Source of the DNA: Polydactylus sextarius | Lineage: Eukaryota > Chordata > Actinopteri > Polynemidae | Assembly: GCA_016801845.1 (NCBI GenBank) | Contig: CM028909.1 | Coordinates: 3,330,313 to 3,394,312 of the forward strand | Length of the DNA stretch: 64,000 nt | Direction: 5' to 3' | Part shown: one piece after another, positions 36,601-48,544 of the stretch | Layout of the letters: every line of letters starts with the position of its first letter | Numbering within the stretch: the first letter of the stretch is position 1 | Position numbers and translations under genes: made by a program | Notes under the pieces: generated by a model | Told to the model about the DNA's origin: nothing | Seen by the model: only the letters and a program-made list of their open reading frames with translations | The model's database searches: none

Positions 36601-39600
36601 GTCTCTGTCCAGACACACTCATGAGCTGAAGCTGCACCAGCTGCTGGTCCGAGTGTGTGGATGGGAGCAGGTGAAGCCAGTGTCTGTGGACAAAGTGGGT
36701 GTTTTCTTCCGTTACGCGGCTCCAGATAGAAACAACTCCTCCAACATGGTGCGGATCAGAGAAAACCTCAAAAATAACACAAAGAGTTTTTAACCAACTT
36801 GTTGCTGTTCGATGATAAACATTTATTTTTTTCCACCTTCTCACTCTCTCAGGTTGGCAGTCCTATTAGTAGGACCAACATCATCCACCCACATGTTTAT
36901 GTAAGTATGACACGTCTTTCTGTACGAGAAGTGAGAAGTAAACGTCTCAGAGTCTCTGTCAACAGTAGCAGCTTTAGGAAACCAGACTGTTGGGTCAGAG
37001 AAAATAGGGAAACAGTTTGGCTTTTCTTGTGGTTTATGATGTAAAAATGAGAAAAAGAATAAAAGTTCAAGTTAAATGTATTAATCTAAAGGAATAGATG
37101 ATGAATAGAGTGGACATGATTCTAGTTGAGTTTAAGAACAGCAGTTTTATTACATCTACAGGATGTTTGAACTAGATGTCCACAAGAATAAAGACACGTT
37201 TAGGGCTGCATCTACGTAATTTTATCATCAGTTAATTGTTTTTTTTTGTTTGTTTGTTTTTTTTGTTAGTTTATCAGTTATTCACATGGTGCAAAATTAT
37301 ATGAAAATCCAAGCTCATCTTATCAGTGTCAAAATATCAAAATGCTTGTTTCATCCAACCAACAGTCAAAAACCTAATTATTTAAATTATTATCTCATAA
37401 AACAAGAAATTACAAACTACACAGACTATTATTTGTGAGAAGATTGAATTAGGTTTTTGCTTGAATTTTTTTGTTCGTATTGACTTGATCAGTTAAGTTG
37501 CTTTATTAATTATCTGTGCATAGTGTTGAGTTTCACAAACAGAAGCTTAATTACAATAAAAATGGTGAAGAAGTGACTGGAATTTAAAAAATAATCTCAC
37601 AAAAATCCCTGGGTCTGTCTCTTAACAGTGTCAGACTGATTCTGTTAGTAAAGACCTGTTTTATTGTGGCATCATATGACAGATCAGTGATGATCGTAGT
37701 GATGCAACATGAATGAATTGAACATTGATTGAAACTTTAATCAGTCAAACTTTATTTATATACCACTTTTCTTACAATAAAAATGCAGCACAAAGTGCTT
37801 TACATATTAAAAACAGAGTCACTCCCACCCAACGGCCCATTTACCCCTTCCCCTCCACCCTAGTCCTTATCAATAATATAACATGTAGAGAAATTATAAG
37901 AGCAAATAATAATATGGCTCGGAGCAGAAAAACCCAAAAACGCTTCCACAGGAAGCCGTCTGCATCGGGAGGCGGCTGTCAGTCCCAGGAGGCCGGTTCC
38001 CCAGCACGGAGCCATAACCCAACCTCAGGCAGGTGGTCTTGGTGGGTTCCTGGACCCCACCAAGACCAGAGGAGGGTGGACCCTGAGCCAGCGCCACAGC
38101 AACCAGAACCAACAGCCACCCCTGATGCAGACGGCTCCCACTGAAGAAACACTGGAGTTAAAAACCTAAAAACTAGTTAAAATGAGTAAAACTACTACAA
38201 TGAAAATAAAAAATTTAAAAAATTTGTGAACATGTTTGTTTTCTCAGTTCTCAGCTCTGCCTCCTGTGAGAGTTGTCTTCTCCATCACGATGGAGGGCAG
38301 CGCCAGGAAAGTCATCACTGTTCGATCTGCGCTCATGGTGAAGAACCAGCTGGATCTTCCTATGGAGGTCAGACTGGACAGCCCCTCTGCTCCTGACAGT
38401 AAGACACAGGCACTTTTTAATTGTTTACCTTATTATAGTTTATTGTTATATTTAGTAGTTTTTATATGAATATAGATAGATAGATAGATCTTTATTCTTT
38501 TTATTTAAATTCATATCATGTATGTTTGTATCATTTTCATTCCATTGTATCTCTGTCTCAACAGAACCTGTGGTGTTGCCTCCTATCCTGCCGGGTCAGG
38601 CTCTGTCAGTTCCCCTTCACCTGACGTCCTGGCGGTTGCAGGCTCGGCCCAAAGGACTCGGTTTATTCTTCTGTAAGGTTCCCGTCCACTGGACCAGTGT
38701 GGAGCGACATGGAGAGATCAGCAGCAGTAAGAGGGAGTGTCATTCAGCCGACTACGATGACAACCTCAAACATAACTTCAGGTAGAATCAGTCACTCAGA
38801 CCATAACTATGATTGTTGTCTTCCTCTGCTCTGGTGTCATACTCAGTGTTGTATAAAGTATGTGAAAGTCCCACTAGAGTAGAAGTACAGACACTAGAGT
38901 AGAAGTACAGACACTAGAGTAGAAGTACAGACACTCGACCAAAAAATAGCTTTGGTAGAAGTTCAACTCAGAGACTAGAATGATTCTCCAGAAAAAGTCT
39001 TAAAGTATCTAGTATTTACTGTACTTCAGTATGACAGTAATCTATAATTAAATGTACTGAAGTAATGAAAGTAAAAGTACAAGTACATGTTAATAAAACA
39101 GAAGAATATTATGAAGTTTTCACTAAATTTCTCTTTGATATTGATATTTTGTTGAAGTTTCTCCATCATCCACCTTTAAGATGGAGCCTCCATCAACCCT
39201 CAAACATGGTGTTGATGGTCTAAACAGTCACAGGTCGACTTAGAGTGAACCGGAGCTGGAGAAAACACCACATTTACTTTACTCTAATTGTTGGAACGAC
39301 ATTGAACATGTATCAGAGTAAAAGTGTCATTAAGTTAGAAAATGTTTCTCTGGATGTTGCAGGTTTTGTGTCGTCATCAAAAAGGAAAACTATCCTGACC
39401 AACAACCTGCCAAGAGAGTTTCTGGCAGCACAAAGCAGATCTATCGACAACCAGGCCACACGATCTACCTGCTTCCTACTATGGTTGTGGCCAATCTGCT
39501 GCCGTGTGACCTGAACTTCTACATTAAAGGAACATCCATCAAAGGTTCACTGAAGCCTGGAAAACAAGCCGTGCTTCACGCTGCTGACACCTCACAGAAC

Positions 39601-42600
39601 ATGGAACTAGGTCAGCACCAAACATTAATTCACTGGAGTTCATTTTCTAAAACAATGTTTTCACTTGTGGTGATCATGACGATGTGTGTGTTCAGGCATC
39701 CTTCTGGAGAACTTCTCTGTGTGCAAAGAGCTGCTGATTCCTCCCGGGACTCAGAACTACGTGGTACGAATGAGGCTGTATGACACCAACAAACGCCTGC
39801 TCTGCCTCACCATCCGCATCATTCTGCGAGCACAGGGTGCACTGAAGATCCTTATTTCTGCCCCCTACTGGCTCATCAACAAGACTGGTAATTCTTTCAT
39901 TGGTCTTAAAATCTAAACAGTCAGCATTTTTATTAGGGTGTTTTTCAACAGAGCAATTGGGGAGTTAGTGGGAACATCATTGATGCCACCCAGGTGTATT
40001 TACCTTAAGCCTAGTTCACACTAGTCGACTTTACCAACGATTTGTGATCGTTGTCAACTTGTGTTCCCATGATGTGGAGTCTCAACAGCTGGTCTGAGAC
40101 CTGTAGTGTTCAACTACAAGACTTGTCATTGATTGACTCCCGATCACACCGTGACGTCACCAAACTCTACGTCTGGTCACGTGAACTAGACAGGATGTAG
40201 CTGCTGCTTCTCACCGTGATTTACAGCCGTTTATTGTTGACGAGCACCGGTGAAGACGCTGCCTCCGACACAGACTAAACCGCTAAACCAGCGTGTAAAC
40301 ATCACCATGGCAACACGCTGGTTTTCATGGTGGAGCTGAAACCAGCAGCAGACCTCCCCGGTACCAGGTAACATCTGGATCAGACACAGGGAGTTTGTAG
40401 AAAGTGAAAATGAAACAAAAAGCGTTAAAACGTCAGACTTTTAAACGTGGTTGTGAGTGAATCAGTGAGACGGCAGCAGCATTTATCTCACATCCCTCCT
40501 CTGATTGGCTGTCGCTCTTTGTCAGTCTCTTCAGACTCCTCCAGTTTTCTAACATGACAGATCCAGTCCCGGTCTCAGACCAGGTCCCGACGGCCTCTGA
40601 TGGAGTCGTTAGGGCTGTTCACACATTATGATCATTAACTGATGATTCACCAACCATCAGAGGACCAAGTCCACCAGACACCACCACTGGAGATCACTGG
40701 TGGAGTCGACTAGTGTGAACAGGTTTTACTGCACCTGATGACCATCTGGGTGTGACTCCACATCTTGTCAAGTTATAACAACTTTATGTCATCACTGCAA
40801 AATACATTGAAACTCTGTAGAATCAGTCTATTGTATCGTACCTTCTTCCCTTAGGTCTGCCATTGATTTTCCGTCAGGACAACGGTAAAACTGATGCAGC
40901 AGGTCAGTTTGAGGAGCACGAGTTGGCTCGAAGCCTCAGCCCCTTACTCTTTTGCTACACCGATAAGGAGCAGCCTGCTATGTAAGTGTCTGCTAGAGAT
41001 CAGAAGACTTTTGTTTGGTTTTGAGAATCCTTCTAGTGTTTATCTTCATCTATTCAAACACTTTCCTCCAATATATCTAAATTTCCAGGTGCACTATGAG
41101 GATAGGTAAAGGAATCCACCCAGACGGAGTTCCAGGTTGGTGTCAGGGATTCTCCCTCGATGGAGGAAGTGGAGTCAGGGCGGTGAAGGTCATACAACAC
41201 GGGAACAGACCTGGTCTTATCTACAACATAGGCAAGTTCATACATTCCCAGCACAGTACAAAATGATAGTACTACTGAGTGAACTAGTGTCTGTTTTAAT
41301 GATTATTTTCTCAATATATCTCTTATGGGTTTTTTTTGTTGGCACATTGACGATCATCTGGTGTACACCTACTGTACAACATGTAATATACTGTGACATG
41401 CTGGACCTAAGATCCATGTTGCTACTATGACGTTATCAATGAAATATTAATTATCATTACCTGTCCAATCAAAACAGGCATCAGTGTACGGAAAGGGAAA
41501 GGACGCTACAGGGACACTCACATCGTGACCTTTGCTCCTCGTTACCTGCTGGACAACCGCTCTACACACAAACTGGCCTTCGCTCAGAGAGAGTTCGCAA
41601 GAGGAAAGGTGAGAAATTAAGTTTAAAATCCAGTCTACCAGTTACAACCTGTACTCATACACATAAGCTGTATATGAAGGCAACTGGACTCGCTTCCTCA
41701 AAGTCCCACTAGAGTAGAAGAACAGATACTAGAGTAGAAGAACAGACACTAGAGTAGAAGTACAGACACTAGAGTAGAAGTACAGACACTAGAGTAGAAG
41801 AACAGACACTAGAGTAGAAGTACAGACACTAGAGTAGAAGTACAGACACTAGAGTAGAAGAACAGACACTAGAGTAGAAGTACAGACACTAGAGTAGAAG
41901 TACAGACACTAGAGTAGAAGAACAGACACTAGAGTAGAAGTACAGACACTAGAGTAGAAGTACAGACACTCGACCAAAAATAACTTTGGTAGAAGTTCAA
42001 GTCGTCACTAGAATGATTCTCCAGTAAAAGTCTTAAAGTATCTAGTATTTACTGTACTTAAGTATGACAGTAATCTATAATTAATGTACTGAAGTAATGA
42101 AAGTAAAAGTACAAGTACATGTTAATAAAACAGAAGAATATTATGAAGTTTATCCAGCACTTTAAAACATGGAGCTACAACAATCTTCATAGACAATGTC
42201 TTGAGTCTGAACTAAAGAACTAAACTTGTTCTTTTTTCACTAAATTTCTCTTTGATATTGATATTTTGTTGAAGTTTCTCCATCATCCACCTTTAAGATG
42301 GAGCCTCCATCAACCCTCAAACATGGTGTTGATGGTCTAAACAGTCACAGGTCGACTTAGAGTGAACCGGAGCTGGAGAAAACACCACATTTACTTTACT
42401 CTGATTGTTGGAACGACACTGAACATTGAACATGTATCAGAGTAAATGTTACAGGGTTCACTAATGAATACATTTGTCATAGGGTACTGTAAACCCAGAC
42501 GGTTACATCTCCACTCTGCCGGGGTCCAGCGTCGTCTTCCACTGGCCACGTAATGACTATGACCAGCTGCTGTGTGTGCGTCTCATGGACACTCCCAACT

Positions 42601-45600
42601 GCACCTGGTCTGGAGGGTTCGAGGTCAATAAACCCAAGTCCTTCCACATCAACATGAGGTGAGCTACATATTTAACAAAAGTTATGTAGTTATTGCTGAG
42701 TAAAGTCAGCGATATCATCAGACTTGTCCAGTTGAATAGAAGAGAAGGTCCTCTCTTGTTGCTCCACAACAATATAAAATAGTTTCCTCCTCTGTGGTGA
42801 ACTCTGCCCAGATACTGTTTCTCTTGGTCCTTAGCAGTGATGTTGAAGGTAAATCTGAGACTTTTTTATCTCACATGTTTCCTGCATCTTCTAAAAGAAA
42901 CAAGGACGTGATTCACTGACGTATGATCGATGTTTCACTGGAAACATGATGATGATGATCAAAATTCAAACAAAAAGTTGAGCAGAATTCACAGGGATTG
43001 GTTGAATTTGTGTTAATAGTTGGAATCACAACTTCCTGAGGAGGTGCACCTCTCACTTTGAAAACAGCTGTAATAGTTGACAGGTGTCACAGTGTAACAT
43101 GACATCTGCCGGACTTCACCTTCTACCAAAGAGACTTGTCGTTGTTATTATTGTGTAACCTTGTCTGCTTATGTACTGTGCTAATGAAACTGTGCACTGG
43201 GTATTTTTTCATGCTGGACTAAAAACAAACTCCACTTACTTAAGCTCATCCCTGATGTACAATGAGTAAATGAAGTATGTGACAGCTTCTAAACAGCTTT
43301 TTTTTTATTTCAACAGGGACACACTGGGGAACTGTTTCTTCCTGCGGACAGAGATCACCCTGAAGGGAGCCACCTACCAGATCTCCTTCACTGACACTGA
43401 TCAGCTGCCTCCTCCGTTCCGCATCGACAACATCTCGGATGTAAGAGGCCACAGAGACCAGTAACATGACAGACAGGAAGTCTGGACCTCAATGACTTAC
43501 TGACCTCTCTACTTTATCTCTGTCTGTCTAGTCCGGATTCTGAATGTGATTAATTGTTTAATAGCATGACACGCTATCAACAAGCTAACAAACACTTAGT
43601 TTTATGTTTAAACTTTGGCATTAATTTAAATTCACTATAGAAATATTGACTTTCCACTTCCATGTCTGAATCCCTTCAGGTGCCCATCCAGTTCTGGCAG
43701 CACGGTGTAGCTGACATCCGTCTGCACACTGAGGTGAAAGCAGGTTCAGTGCTGGACTACGCCTGTGATGAGCCCACGTTGCCTCCGTACCTCACAATGA
43801 CCGTGAAGGGAGCTGGTTCCTCAGAGGTCACAGCTGACATGAACTTCTTCAGAGAATACAACAAACTCTACTACGAGAACTTCATCTACATCGCAGCAAC
43901 ACACACATTCTCACAGTACGAACCAACGTCGTGACAACGACGATCGTTTTTTATCATGAGAGGTTCAGTTTGTAGGTTTTAGTGGCGTCTACAGAAAAAC
44001 CTTCACTTCACCCAACAGAGAAACATGAAAGGCCTCTAATTAAAACGACCATCCAGCCTGTAGATCACTTATTATATCAGCAGATAGTCAAAAGAGGTTG
44101 ACACAAAGCAAGTGAATAAGTAAAAAAACTTAAATAGGCAAGAAAATATTGAGATATACATATCCATTTTTACCAATAGATCCCTAAATCCTTTCAACTG
44201 GACCTTTTAAGTTTTATTATATCCAAAAGTTAAACAGATAAACAGCATTTTTTTACTGATGCAGGAATATTGAGAAGAGACCAGTTGGGAAGAAGCGTCT
44301 GGTGAGCTGTGCTGAACTAGTTCTGGACGTTGACACCAAGACTCAGAGGGTCATCCTGAAGAAGAAGGTACTGTCTTTATACTGAAGTATAAAATAACCC
44401 AGTTTCTAAAAGTTAAACTTCTGGAAAAAGCACTAATCTTTCTGTGTCACTACTGTTGTGAACATCTGTTAATGAGTGTGTAGTAACATATAATGTTACT
44501 GATGCTGGTTGTTGTGCAGGAGCCAGGGAAACGCTCTCAGCTGTGGAGGATGACGGGGACCGGGATGTTGTGTCACGAAGGCTCATCTCCACCACAGAGT
44601 AAACCAGCACAGCCGCGTCCACTGGACTCCTCTTTGGTGCTGGACATCGCCGGCCTCGCTGCCGTCACTGACAACAGGTTGGTACAGCTGCAATTATAGT
44701 GTGTGTATAAACTTAAAGGCATCATAGAAAGAAAACTGTGTTGAATAAAGACAAAACCAGAACCTCAAACCTCATCTCCACCTCCTCTCCATGTAAATCC
44801 TAAACCAGAAACAGTCGCGGTGAAACAACAAGCTCTGATATGTCGTCATAGTTTCTGACGTCACTTTAGATTCACCCCCAACATTTACATTTACATCCTC
44901 AACCCACTTTACAGGAGGACAACTTTCTACAATCAATCACATGTGAAATAATTCCTGTTAAAATATTCTTCTGATGTTGAGAACAAAGATTAGACAAAGT
45001 TATTCTAGTGTCTAGTCTAGGGTGAAGTGATACGGTTCCACTTGTAACACTAGTGTTATTACAGCAACTTTACATGTTACATATAGTTCCTAGAAAGACT
45101 CAGTGACTAAACTCACCACTCTGACACATTCATTTATGATCTGAGCGACTGACTGCTCCTCAACATCTGACTCCTCTGACTCAGGATCAACAATTAACTC
45201 AAGAGTTAACTCTGAAACCTGTTGTTGGTCACTTTACTCAGCAGTGGACCTTTTTTACCCGTCACTGTAAACCAACCAATCAGAGCACAGCTCATTTAAA
45301 TATTCATGATCTCACTGAGTCGTTTCATTCTAGACGATTTTCATGAGGTTACATCAGGTCGTTTAGGATCCTGGGCATTTTTCAGTCCAACTAATATTAC
45401 AAACACTATTTAGAGTCAAAGATCAGTTTATAATATTGAAAAAATGCCTTTTATGAGCCCTTCAAATTGAAAGCAAATCTGTGTCGATATATGACGTAAG
45501 CCGAGTTCGTCTCTTTACTTCATCTTCTCTTCTCAGTTTTGAGCCTTTGATGCTGAGGAGACCAGACTCGCGCCGCAGCACCACCCAGACATGGTACTTC

Positions 45601-48505
45601 AGTTCAGGCATGTTGACCTGTGGTCTTCCACGTCTGGTTGTGCAGGTGGGTCTAACCTTGTGTTTTCAGAAAATATTCAGTCATTTTAATGTAGATTTTA
45701 TGCTAAGTTGCTTCTATTTATTTCTACTGTTTATTTATCATTTTTCTACATTATGATTTTTGTTGGTTTCATCGTCGCTGTGACTTGTGTCCTTCAGGTG
45801 AAGGGTGGAACATCAGGCCTGTATGATGGAGCAGAGGTGGTCCTGGGACCAGACTCTGGGCTGCAAGAACCTGGACCTGAGCAGCAGTTCATCAACCAGA
45901 AGATGAGACCTGGTTCTGGGGTGTTGTCAGTCCAAGTGTTGCCAGATGGACCCACTCGTGTCCTGCAGGTGAAACCCAGTAAAACAATAATAAACTTTTA
46001 ACACTCGTAACTTTACTCCTGAGCTGTTTTAAAAGGGTCAGAGATGCTACTGTACCACACGGTAAAAATGCAACTTATATATTCAGTTCTCCTGACATCA
46101 ACCTTTTAAACACATCCTGACTAGAGGGTGTAACCGGCTTTGATGCTTGAATGAACTTGATAATACTGTAAATATTGAATAATAATAATTCTTGGATGGA
46201 CAGTGATGGACCTGATCATTCCTACTCACAGTTTAACCTGCCACTGTTTGTAGATCAGTGATTTCAACCAGAGGAGGATGTACCGCAGCTCACCGAGCAC
46301 AGAACAAGACCGGAGCAAAGTGGATTTGAAGAAAACTGAACCGAAGCAGGAGTTAGAGGTAGTGACCGTCACACAAACCTGTCAAAAACACATTATTGAA
46401 TCTCTACTTCTTCCATATATAATGCACAAGTTCCTTATTTTATTTGTTTAAACATTAGTGTCCGTGACTGATGCTGAAGATATAAATATATGAACAGGAG
46501 CAGCCACGGAGCACAAATCTGTAATAAATATCCTCTAGTATTAATTCCATTAACTTTCATTTCCAGGTGCTGGTGAACTTGGATGAGGGTCTGGGTGTGT
46601 CTCTGATCAACAAGGTTCCTGAGGAGCTGGTGTTCGCTACACTGTCCGGTATAGACGTCCACTTTACTCGCACTGCTGCCAATGAAGTGTTGGAGCTGAG
46701 CATTCAGAACATCCAGGTGAGTCAAGATTCATCCGATTTCTACTTATTTTTTCATACTTCATATAGGTATTAAACTTAAAAAACCTTAAATTTAACTTGT
46801 TCAGATCTGCAGAAACCCTGTTTACGATACATGTCACATTGACCCGTTCACACTGCAATTTTTGTTCTCGATGTCCGTCTCCAGGTGGACAATCAGCTGC
46901 TGGGAACCACCCAGTCAGTGATGCTGTGTGTGACTCCCGGTTCCAGTGATGGCATCAACGACAGCGGTCCAGCTCTGCAGATCAACTCCGTCAAAGTTCC
47001 CAGTAACCTCATGCTCACCGATCTTTTCAAGGTGAGCGTGTGTGAGCGTCACAATCAGCAATAAGTGATTAATTTCATCACACACGTCGTTACAAAATTG
47101 TCTGTAACCTCGGTGTGTTTTCAGCACCTGATGGTCACCGCCCGACGCTTCACCGTTATCATCGAGGAGAAACTGCTGCTGAAGCTCCTCAGCTTTTTTG
47201 GATGTGGACAAACAGAAGCTGGTGGGTCATGAGCTGAACGTCGCCGTTGATTATTTGTGTGATGTTACAAATAAGAATAAAATAAAATATAAATCATGAT
47301 TGTATTGAATGCAGAGCTGGAGAAGTTAGATGAAAACCTCCATGAGAAACCCAGCGAGGACGCAGGAACTCCCAAACGTTACTACTTTGAGAATTTGAAG
47401 ATCAGTCTCCCGCAGGTCAAATTAAGTGTCTTCACTTCTCACAAGCTTCCTCCTGATCTCAAGGTAATGTGGTCAAAGATCTTTTTCTTATTTTAAACTA
47501 CTTCTCTTTCTTTATTTAGATTTTTATAAAATCTTTATCAAATATCAATAAATCTGTTTAAAAGGATCATTAAGATGTGGTTGTAAACGGTTACAATAAA
47601 AAATATATGTGTCTTCTTAATAATGTGTTCATCATTATAGTCTAGTGTTGTATAGTGACAAAGTAATTATACTTCACTAGGCTCCATGTTTTAAAGTGCT
47701 GGATAAACTTCATAATATTCTTCTGTTTTATTAACATGTACTTGTACTTTTACTTTCATTACTTCAGTACATTTAATTATAGATTACTGTCATACTGAAG
47801 TACAGTAAATACTAGATACTTTAAGACTTTTACTGGAGAATCATTCTAGTGACGACTTGAACTTCTACTAAAGTTATTTTATGGTCGAGTGTCTGTACTT
47901 CTACTCTAGTGTCTGTACTTCTACTCTAGTGTCTGTACTTCTACTCTAGTGTCTGTACTTCTACTCTAGTGGGACTTTCAGATACTTTGTACAAACAACA
48001 CTGTTATGGACACAGATATTGTGAACGAGCAGTAAATCAGAATCAAACCCTGTTTGCAAGATACAAAATAAATCTGTACATCAGTCAGTTCAGTCCTGAC
48101 TATTTGGAAGTTCGTACCGTGCATCATAATTTACTTTGAATAAAGTTCAAATGTTTTATTTGTATGACACCAAATCACACAATACATTAATCACAACTAA
48201 ATAAATACATTTATCACAACTTTACAGTATCATAAAAAACCCTCAATAGTCCCACAGTGAGCAAGTGCTTCAGTTACTGTAACTTCCTGTCATCAAAGCT
48301 GCTCTGCTTCCACGTTTTCTCAACTGTTCTTCTGTTTATCGATGTTTCCTTGTTGCTGTGTCAGGCTCTGAAAGGAACCTTGGGTTTTCCTCTGGTTCGC
48401 TTTGAAGACGCGGTCATCAACATGTACCCGTTCACTAGAGTTCACCCCTATGAGACTCAGGAGATTATCATCAATGATATACTCAAACACTTCAGAGAGG
48501 TAAGA

Positions 48506-48544
<39 letters not shown>

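Larger units (their letters stand above)
29889..38781 (+). other. vps13d: vps13d exons 36-45, residues about 2729-3142
   Basis: Exons: 29889-29978, 30455-30595, 30747-30872, 32123-32197, 35336-35441, 36183-36335, 36613-36748, 36853-36900, 38248-38398, 38565-38781. The product includes 'GWEPFIEPWPCFLSWQQQA', 'LRTRSTASLTCLEQQIHS', 'KRRQPFVPYALRNHTGCT', 'WREVLPGEEIPFEFEAREKL', 'ISRTNIIHPHVY' and 'VFSITMEGSARKVITVRSAL'. Exon 40 starts at a tandem cagcag acceptor (35331-35338). Two of the largest introns are here (32198-35335 and 36901-38247), both filled with repeats. Confidence 0.9.
39363..44367 (+). other. vps13d: vps13d exons 46-54: VAB/SHR-BD adaptor-binding region, residues about 3143-3636
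   Basis: Exons: 39363-39610, 39696-39887, 40855-40981, 41089-41231, 41478-41608, 42483-42658, 43317-43440, 43680-43915, 44265-44367. This is the six-repeat beta domain that VPS13 proteins use to dock on organelle adaptors; VPS13D uses it to bind the mitochondrial GTPase Miro. Landmark sequences are 'NLLPCDLNFYIKGTSIKG', 'LKILISAPYWLINKTGLPLI', 'WCQGFSLDGGSGVRAVKVI', 'FAPRYLLDNRSTHKLAFAQR', 'FHWPRNDYDQLLCVRLMD' and 'ISFTDTDQLPPPFRID'. Exon 49 ends at a GC donor (41232-41233). Confidence 0.93.

Noticed and set aside
37725..38144. 139-codon frame that might be a small gene
   Set aside because: It begins in a common fish repeat, has no recognisable domain, and lies inside intron 43 of vps13d.
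41711..41970. Regular 20-bp repeats resembling a CRISPR array
   Set aside because: The units are directly adjacent with no spacers, lie inside a dispersed element in a vertebrate intron, and there are no cas genes.
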